Shown one piece after another: positions 58,666-64,000 of a stretch of 64,000 nt of DNA (position 1 is its first letter; every line of letters starts with the position of its first letter). The notes under the pieces were generated by a model. It searched no databases and had not been told where the DNA came from. It worked only from the letters and a program-made list of their open reading frames with translations. This DNA comes from Pseudomonas sp. MM223 (GTDB taxonomy: Bacteria; Pseudomonadota; Gammaproteobacteria; Pseudomonadales; Pseudomonadaceae). Location: NCBI GenBank assembly GCA_947090765.1, contig OX352322.1, positions 6,627,001 through 6,691,000 on the forward strand. The letters are read 5' to 3'. A program made the translations under genes and the position numbers.

Positions 58666-58825
58666 GTGCTTGCAGCTCGGGATAATCCACCAGGTCGCGT
58701 AGCAGTTGACGCTGGTCGCAATAGACCTCGATCGCGCGGCGGTACTCCATGCGGCGCTGATCCTTTTCCTGCTGCTTGCGAGCTTTGGCGTTGGGTTGGT
58801 AGATACCGTCGTGGTCACGTGCCAT
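58610..58825 (-). CDS. Small conserved hypothetical protein
   Basis: 71 residues, Arg/Lys-rich N-terminal half (KARKQQEKDQRRMEYRRAIEVY). Its 3' end overlaps the 3' end of the convergent LysR gene by 56 nt. It may belong to a PA3496-like family of small pseudomonad proteins, from remembered pattern only. Function unknown. Confidence 0.55.
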   Translation of the reverse strand: MARDHDGIYQPNAKARKQQEKDQRRMEYRRAIEVYCDQRQLLRDLVDYPELQALTVWSSAATSPKNAQQAR

Positions 58826-58930
58826 TGCCTGTCTCCCAGATAGGATGCGGGAGTTTCAGACTGACCTTGAAGGTTTACGGTTTGGCTGAGGGATGGTGAC
58901 AAAACAGTGAAATTTGCTTTGCCTGTACTG

Positions 58931-59007
58931 GCCCATTCGCGGGTAAACCCGCTCCTACACAGGTAAGCGACCCTCCTGTACGAGCGGGTTTACCCGCGAA
59001 AAGGCCG
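58931..59007. repeat. Paired REP element, family E
   Basis: TCGCGGGTAAACCCGCTCC and GAGCGGGTTTACCCGCGA inverted around about 20 nt, before hexR. Confidence 0.8.
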
Positions 59008-59020
59008 GTACAGGATGAAT

Positions 59021-59887
59021 TCAGTCGTCTGTAGCCTTGATCGACTTGGGCGACAAACGCAGGCTGCGCAAGCTGCGCTTCACGCTTTTCAGGTGGTTGA
59101 CCAGGCTTGGGCCGCGCGCCATGGCCACGCCCATGGCCAGCACATCGATCACCACCAGGTGGGCGATACGCGAGGTCAGTGGGGTGTAGATTTCGGTGTC
59201 CTCATGCACGTCGATCGCCAGGTTCACGGTCGAAAGCTCGGCCAACGGCGTCTGGCTTGGGCACAAGGTAATCAGGTTGGCGCCACTTTCACGCACCAGG
59301 TTGGCCGTGATCAGCAGGTCTTTGGAGCGGCCTGACTGGGAAATGCACACCGCCACATCGCCAGGCCTCAAGGTAACTGCTGACATCGCTTGCATGTGCG
59401 GGTCGGAATAGGCGGCCGCACTGAGCAGCAGGCGGAAGAACTTGTGCTGAGCGTCCGCCGCTACCGCGCCGGACGCACCAAAGCCATAGAACTCCACACG
59501 TTGCGCCTGGGCCATGGCGCTCACGGCCTGTTGCAGTGCATGCGGGTCGAGGTGCTCGCGCACTTCCATCAGCGTGTGCAAGGTAGTGTCGAAAATCTTC
59601 AGGCTGTAGTCGGCGACCGAGTCATCTTCATGGATGGCGAACTGGCCAAAACTGGCTCCGGCGGCCAGGCTCTGCGCCAGCTTCAACTTCAGGTCCTGAA
59701 AGCCCGAGCAACCGATGGCCCGGCAGAAACGCACAATGGTCGGTTCGCTGATACCCACGCTGTGCGCCAGGTCGGCCATCGAGCTGTGCATGACGGCAGC
59801 CGGGTCGAGCAGCACGTGGTCGGCCACTTTGAGTTCCGATTTGCGCAGCAGGTGGCGCGATTGAGCGATATGTTGCAACAGATTCAC
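59021..59887 (-). CDS. hexR: HexR transcriptional regulator
   Basis: 288 residues. RpiR-type HTH (SSMADLAHSVGISEPTIVRF) and SIS domain (VCISQSGRSKDLL). It represses glucose-pathway genes and is released by KDPG. Divergent from zwf. Confidence 0.95.
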   Translation of the reverse strand: MNLLQHIAQSRHLLRKSELKVADHVLLDPAAVMHSSMADLAHSVGISEPTIVRFCRAIGCSGFQDLKLKLAQSLAAGASFGQFAIHEDDSVADYSLKIFDTTLHTLMEVREHLDPHALQQAVSAMAQAQRVEFYGFGASGAVAADAQHKFFRLLLSAAAYSDPHMQAMSAVTLRPGDVAVCISQSGRSKDLLITANLVRESGANLITLCPSQTPLAELSTVNLAIDVHEDTEIYTPLTSRIAHLVVIDVLAMGVAMARGPSLVNHLKSVKRSLRSLRLSPKSIKATDD

Positions 59888-59930
59888 GGGCTGGACTCGG
59901 TTATGATCGGCTGGCCGGGTTGTAGCTTTC

Positions 59931-59946
59931 TTGTAGTTATACTACA
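59931..59946. promoter_or_regulatory. HexR operator candidate
   Basis: TTGTAGTTATACTACA: 6-bp arms TGTAGT and ACTACA around TAT, 44 nt before the zwf start and in the divergent gap. Fits the TTGT-N7/8-ACAA-like consensus I recall for HexR. Confidence 0.75.
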
Positions 59947-59990
59947 TGGACGCCAACCCGCCCAGTTAAACGAACGTGGAGAGTGGCGGT

Positions 59991-61433
59991 TTGACTATTC
60001 CTTGCGACATTCTGGTGTTCGGTGGCACCGGCGATCTGGCCCTGCACAAACTGCTCCCGGCGCTCTATCACTTGTATCGCGAGGCGCGCCTGAACAACGC
60101 GGTACGCATCATCGCCCTCGCCCGCCGCAACATAAGCCGCGACGAATACCTCAAGCTCGCAGCACGCCATTGCCGTGCGCAGATTGCCCGCAATGACTTC
60201 GAAGAAGATGTATGGCAACGCTTTGCCGCGCGCCTTGATTACTTCCCCATGGATGCCTCACAAAGCGCCGACTTCGGCCGCCTGGCGCGCTACCTCGGCG
60301 AGCCTGGCGGGCTGACGCGCATCTTCTACCTGGCCACCGCTCCCAACCTGTTCGTGCCGATTGCCAACCACCTGCGTAACGCCGGCCTGGCCGACCCCGA
60401 AGCACGCATCGTGCTGGAAAAGCCGATCGGCCACTCGCTGGCCTCGGCGACGGCCATCAACGAAGCGATTGGCGCAGTGTTCGACGAAAACCAGGTATTT
60501 CGCATCGACCACTACCTGGGCAAGGAAACCGTGCAGAACCTGATGGCCCTGCGCTTTGCCAACGCCCTGCTGGAGCCGGTGTGGCGCAACAATCAGGTCG
60601 ACCATGTACAGATCAGCGTTTGCGAGACTCTGGGCGTAGAGAACCGCGGCGCCTACTACGACCGCGCCGGGGCAACCCGCGACATGCTGCAGAACCACCT
60701 GCTGCAGCTGCTGTGCCTGGTGGCCATGGAGCCACCTGCGCAGTTCGAGGCCGAAGCGGTGCGCGACGAAAAAGTGAAGATCCTGCGAGCCCTCAAACCA
60801 ATCACTGGCCAGGATGTACAGGACAAGACCGTACGCGGCCAGTACGGCGCCGGGCACATCGGCGGCCAGGAGGTGCCGGCCTATTACTTCGAAAAGGACG
60901 TCGACAACGACAGCGACACCGAAACCTTCGTGGCCATCGAAGCGCACATCGACAACTGGCGCTGGGCAGGTGTGCCCTTCTACCTGCGCACCGGCAAGCG
61001 TATGGCGCGGCGCTCGTCGCAGATCGTCATTCAGTTCAAGCCGGTACCCCACGAGTTGTTCAGCGGTGGCCAGGTCAACCAGCTGTTGATTCAGCTGCAA
61101 CCGGATGAGCGTATCAGCCTGCGCATGATGACCAAGAGCCCAGGCAAGGGCATGCGGCTGGAACCGGTCGAGCTGGACCTGAACCTGGCTCAGGTATTCA
61201 GCCAGACCCGCCGTTGGGAAGCTTACGAGCGGCTGCTACTGGACATCGTCGAGGGTGATTCGACACTGTTCATGCGCCGCGATGAAGTGGAGGCGGCCTG
61301 GCACTGGATCGACCCGGTAATAAAGGGTTGGCAGGAGCACTTTCAGGCGCCACGCCACTATGCCGCCGGGAGCAATGGCCCGGAACAGGCCGGTAGCCTG
61401 CTGGCCCGGCATGGCAGGCATTGGCACAGTTGA
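59991..61433 (+). CDS. zwf: Glucose-6-phosphate 1-dehydrogenase
   Basis: 480 residues starting at TTG 59991 (MTIPCDILVFGGTGDLA), with GGAGAG 7-8 nt upstream; a GTG at 59976 is an alternative. NADP-binding FGGTGDLA and the catalytic RIDHYLGKE (near residue 170) are intact. First step of the pentose phosphate and Entner-Doudoroff routes. The window also shows the HexR site upstream. Confidence 0.95.
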   Translation: MTIPCDILVFGGTGDLALHKLLPALYHLYREARLNNAVRIIALARRNISRDEYLKLAARHCRAQIARNDFEEDVWQRFAARLDYFPMDASQSADFGRLARYLGEPGGLTRIFYLATAPNLFVPIANHLRNAGLADPEARIVLEKPIGHSLASATAINEAIGAVFDENQVFRIDHYLGKETVQNLMALRFANALLEPVWRNNQVDHVQISVCETLGVENRGAYYDRAGATRDMLQNHLLQLLCLVAMEPPAQFEAEAVRDEKVKILRALKPITGQDVQDKTVRGQYGAGHIGGQEVPAYYFEKDVDNDSDTETFVAIEAHIDNWRWAGVPFYLRTGKRMARRSSQIVIQFKPVPHELFSGGQVNQLLIQLQPDERISLRMMTKSPGKGMRLEPVELDLNLAQVFSQTRRWEAYERLLLDIVEGDSTLFMRRDEVEAAWHWIDPVIKGWQEHFQAPRHYAAGSNGPEQAGSLLARHGRHWHS

Positions 61434-61522
61434 AGCGCTTCGCTCTGCATTGCGGGTAGGCGCCGCAAGCATTCTGTCGCTCGGAAGGTGCATACCGCCC
61501 TTCCCAGAACAGGAGCATCAAC

Positions 61523-61840
61523 ATGATCATCGAATGCAAAGACTGGAAAGCCCAGCACGACAAGATGCCACCAGGCACTCGCCTTAGGGTGCACGGCACA
61601 ATCACCGTGAGCCATCCCGGCATAGTACCGGTACTGGTCAAGCGCAGAATGCAGGACAAGTCCTATGCACTGGCCCTTGAGCTTGAGCTGGAGCACAAGG
61701 ACGGAGATTTCATTCAAGCCGTCTGCGACAAGGAAGTCCGCCTTGAACTGCCAGGCGAACCAGGCCGGATCCCGAAAGTGGATATTTTCCACGACGGTAA
61801 ATTGATCACCACCATCACCGACATCATCGAAACCCATTGA
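61523..61840 (+). CDS. Conserved hypothetical small protein
   Basis: 105 residues (MIIECKDWKAQHDKMPPGTR...). Beta-rich sequence, no signal peptide or known motif. Between zwf and uvrD; a strong terminator follows. I do not recognise it. Confidence 0.6.
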   Translation: MIIECKDWKAQHDKMPPGTRLRVHGTITVSHPGIVPVLVKRRMQDKSYALALELELEHKDGDFIQAVCDKEVRLELPGEPGRIPKVDIFHDGKLITTITDIIETH

Positions 61841-61850
61841 TGCCGACGGG

Positions 61851-61883
61851 CAGCCACGGCAGGCGAATAGCCTGCCGTGGCTG
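61851..61883 (+). terminator. Terminator after the small hypothetical gene
   Basis: A 14-bp stem, CAGCCACGGCAGGC with GCCTGCCGTGGCTG, then CTTTCTG. Confidence 0.85.
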
Positions 61884-61979
61884 CTTTCTGCCATGAGTGG
61901 GCTACCGATCGCCGCTTCAGAGGGTGAATATTCATACAGTGCCATTTACCCTTCCCCTGCCGCGCCCTAGAATGGCCCG

Positions 61980-64000
61980 ATGCACACAGATGACCTCTCC
62001 CTCCTGCTGAACTCCCTCAACGATGCTCAACGCCAGGCCGTCGCGGCCAAGCTCGGGCGTCAACTGGTGCTTGCTGGCGCCGGCTCCGGTAAAACCCGCG
62101 TGCTGGTGCACCGCATCGCCTGGCTGATCCAGGTGGAGCAGGCATCGCCGCACTCGATCCTGTCGGTGACCTTCACCAACAAGGCGGCGGCAGAAATGCG
62201 CCACCGGATCGAGCAACTGCTGGGGATCAACCCGGCAGGCATGTGGGTCGGCACCTTCCACGGCCTGGCCCATCGCCTGCTGCGGGCCCACTGGCAGGAA
62301 GCGCGGCTGGTGCAGAACTTCCAGATCCTCGACAGCGATGACCAGCAGCGCCTGATCAAGCGAGTGATGCGCGAGCTGGGCCTGGATGAGCAGAAGTGGC
62401 CGGCACGCCAGGCCCAATGGTTCATCAACGGGCAGAAGGACGAAGGCCTGCGCCCGCAACATATACAGGCTGGGGGCGACCTGTTCCTGGCGACCATGCG
62501 CGAGGTGTACACCGCCTACGAGCAGGCCTGTGAGCGCGCCGGGGTCATCGATTTCTCCGAACTGTTGCTGCGTGCACTGGACCTGTGGCGTGACCACCCG
62601 GGCCTGCTGGAGCACTACCAACGGCGCTTCCAGCATGTGCTGGTAGACGAGTTCCAGGACACCAACGCCGTGCAGTACGCCTGGCTGCGCCTGCTGGCGC
62701 GCGGTGGTGCCAGCCTGATGGCAGTGGGCGACGACGACCAGTCGATCTACGGCTGGCGCGGCGCCAAGATCGAGAACATTCACCAGTACACCGCCGACTT
62801 CCCCGACGCCGAAATGATCCGCCTGGAGCAGAACTACCGCTCCACCGGCGGCATCCTCAAGGCCGCCAACGCCCTGATCGTCAACAACAGCGGGCGCCTG
62901 GGCAAAGAACTGTGGACCGACATGGGCGAAGGCGAACCGCTGACCCTGTACGCGGCCTACAACGAACACGACGAAGCGCGCTACGTGGTGGAAACCATCG
63001 AAAGCCTGGTCAAGCAGGGCAATGCGCGCAACGAAATCGCCATCCTGTACCGTTCCAACGCCCAGTCGCGGGTGCTGGAAGAGGCTCTGCTGCGCGAGCG
63101 TATCCCGTACCGTATCTATGGTGGCCAGCGCTTCTTCGAACGCGCCGAAATCAAGAACGCCATGGCGTACCTGCGGCTGATCGAAGGGCGTGGCAACGAT
63201 GCTGCCCTGGAGCGGGTTATCAACGTGCCGCCACGCGGCATTGGCGAGAAAACCGTCGAAGCCATCCGCGAGCATGCCCGTCACAGCCAAGTGTCGATGT
63301 GGGAAGCCATGTGCCAGCTGCTGGCTGCCAAGGCCCTGAAGGGCCGCGCCGCCAGCGCCCTGGGTGCGTTCATCGAGCTGATCGAGGGGTTGGCCGCCAA
63401 GGTCACGGACATGCCGCTGCATACCATGACCCAGACCACCATCGAACAGTCCGGGCTGATCACCTATCACCAGGAAGAAAAGGGTGAAAAGGGCCAGGCA
63501 CGGGTAGAAAACCTTGAGGAACTGGTGAGCGCGGCGCGCAACTTCGAGTCCACCGACGAAGACGCCGATCTCTCGCCGCTTTCGGCCTTCCTCGGCCATG
63601 CCTCGCTCGAAGCCGGCGATACCCAGGCCGACGAGCATGAAGACAGCGTCCAGCTGATGACCTTGCACAGCGCCAAGGGCCTGGAGTTCCCGCATGTGTT
63701 CCTGGTGGGCATGGAAGAAGGCCTGTTCCCGCACAAGATGAGCCTGGAAGAACCCGGCCGCCTGGAAGAGGAACGCCGCCTGGCCTATGTGGGGATTACC
63801 CGCGCCATGCGCCAGTTGGTCATGACCTACGCTGAAACACGTCGCCTGTATGGCAGCGAAACCTACAACAAGGTGTCGCGTTTCGTACGTGAGATTCCGG
63901 CCGGGCTGATTCAGGAAGTGCGCCTGTCCAACAGCGTCAGCCGCCCGTTCAACGGGGCCAAGACGGCCACCAACAGCAACCTGTTCGCCAATGCCAACAT
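61980..64000 (+). CDS. uvrD: DNA helicase II UvrD (3' end outside window)
   Basis: SF1A helicase for mismatch and excision repair. 673 codons visible. Walker A LAGAGSGKTRVLVHRI, Walker B VDEFQDTN, GDDDQSIYGWRGA, QNYRST and TLHSAKGLEFPHVF are present and the frame is open to the right edge. Starts at ATG 61980. The C-terminal region (tudor-like) is cut off. Confidence 0.95.
   Translation, partial: MHTDDLSLLLNSLNDAQRQAVAAKLGRQLVLAGAGSGKTRVLVHRIAWLIQVEQASPHSILSVTFTNKAAAEMRHRIEQLLGINPAGMWVGTFHGLAHRLLRAHWQEARLVQNFQILDSDDQQRLIKRVMRELGLDEQKWPARQAQWFINGQKDEGLRPQHIQAGGDLFLATMREVYTAYEQACERAGVIDFSELLLRALDLWRDHPGLLEHYQRRFQHVLVDEFQDTNAVQYAWLRLLARGGASLMAVGDDDQSIYGWRGAKIENIHQYTADFPDAEMIRLEQNYRSTGGILKAANALIVNNSGRLGKELWTDMGEGEPLTLYAAYNEHDEARYVVETIESLVKQGNARNEIAILYRSNAQSRVLEEALLRERIPYRIYGGQRFFERAEIKNAMAYLRLIEGRGNDAALERVINVPPRGIGEKTVEAIREHARHSQVSMWEAMCQLLAAKALKGRAASALGAFIELIEGLAAKVTDMPLHTMTQTTIEQSGLITYHQEEKGEKGQARVENLEELVSAARNFESTDEDADLSPLSAFLGHASLEAGDTQADEHEDSVQLMTLHSAKGLEFPHVFLVGMEEGLFPHKMSLEEPGRLEEERRLAYVGITRAMRQLVMTYAETRRLYGSETYNKVSRFVREIPAGLIQEVRLSNSVSRPFNGAKTATNSNLFANAN

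Noticed and set aside
61932-63734. 600-codon minus-strand frame opposite uvrD
   Set aside because: Antisense to a clear helicase with all motifs; composition is that of a shadow.

Overview
This 64 kb window is chromosomal DNA of a fluorescent pseudomonad, most likely the Pseudomonas putida group. The evidence is the gene content and order (crc, rph, yicC, gmk, a gamma-glutamyl polyamine cluster, rpoZ-spoT-ridA, exbB-exbD-tonB, oxyR-recG, rubA/rubB, ubiCA, phoBR, phoU-pstBACS, purEK, aspA, the two pyruvate carboxylase subunits, hexR/zwf, uvrD), the uniformly high GC, and many paired REP palindromes typical of that group. There is no rRNA, tRNA, CRISPR array, prophage or intact insertion sequence. 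Nearly everything is core genome. The only clearly accessory patch is a decayed hipA/hipB locus at about 52.8-54.2 kb.

Layout. 0-3 kb: crc end, rph, yicC-gmk. 3-8 kb: APC permease, gamma-glutamyl-GABA hydrolase and gamma-glutamylpolyamine synthetase, with a divergent LysR gene. 8-13 kb: rpoZ, spoT, ridA, a lipoprotein and a nucleotide-sugar-epimerase-like protein. 13-20 kb: exbBD-tonB, oxyR-recG, a YbaK-HDOD protein, an SCP2-like protein and HU. 20-24 kb: rubredoxin system, ubiCA, a small secreted protein. 24-37 kb: phosphate regulon (phoBR, phoU, pstB, pstA, pstC, pstS) with three Pho-box candidates, interrupted by a CNNM/CorC-type membrane protein, an M23 peptidase and a response regulator. 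37-46 kb: MFS carrier, thioesterase, mutarotase, small envelope proteins, purEK, LysR, aspA. 46-53 kb: AraC regulator, acetylpolyamine deacetylase with a PotF-like binding protein, a MocR regulator, a PaiB-like protein and two GNAT acetyltransferases. 53-64 kb: the hip remnant, pyruvate carboxylase subunits with a divergent LysR regulator, hexR/zwf and uvrD.

Functional themes. (1) Phosphate sensing and uptake: PhoR-PhoB with PstSCAB-PhoU. (2) Polyamine turnover at two separate loci, one for gamma-glutamylation and one for acetylpolyamine deacetylation and binding. (3) Central carbon control: Crc, HexR/Zwf, pyruvate carboxylase and aspartase.

The most unusual property is not one gene. Six conserved genes (yicC, oxyR, recG, the HDOD gene, rubB, the LysR gene beside pyruvate carboxylase) each carry a one-base frameshift, and in all six the indel lies inside the hexamer GAGCTG or its complement CAGCTC. 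A REP copy shows a seventh indel in the same hexamer. An eighth frameshift, at the start of the pyruvate carboxylase biotin carboxylase gene, is in a run of A. This looks like motif-specific sequencing error, perhaps over a modified base, rather than true gene loss, although a real hotspot cannot be excluded from sequence alone. Other points of interest are a 12-bp tandem repeat of DnaA-box-like units inside the MocR gene, terminator-containing leaders upstream of purE and of the CNNM gene, a structured element upstream of the thioesterase, and the split hipA remnant.
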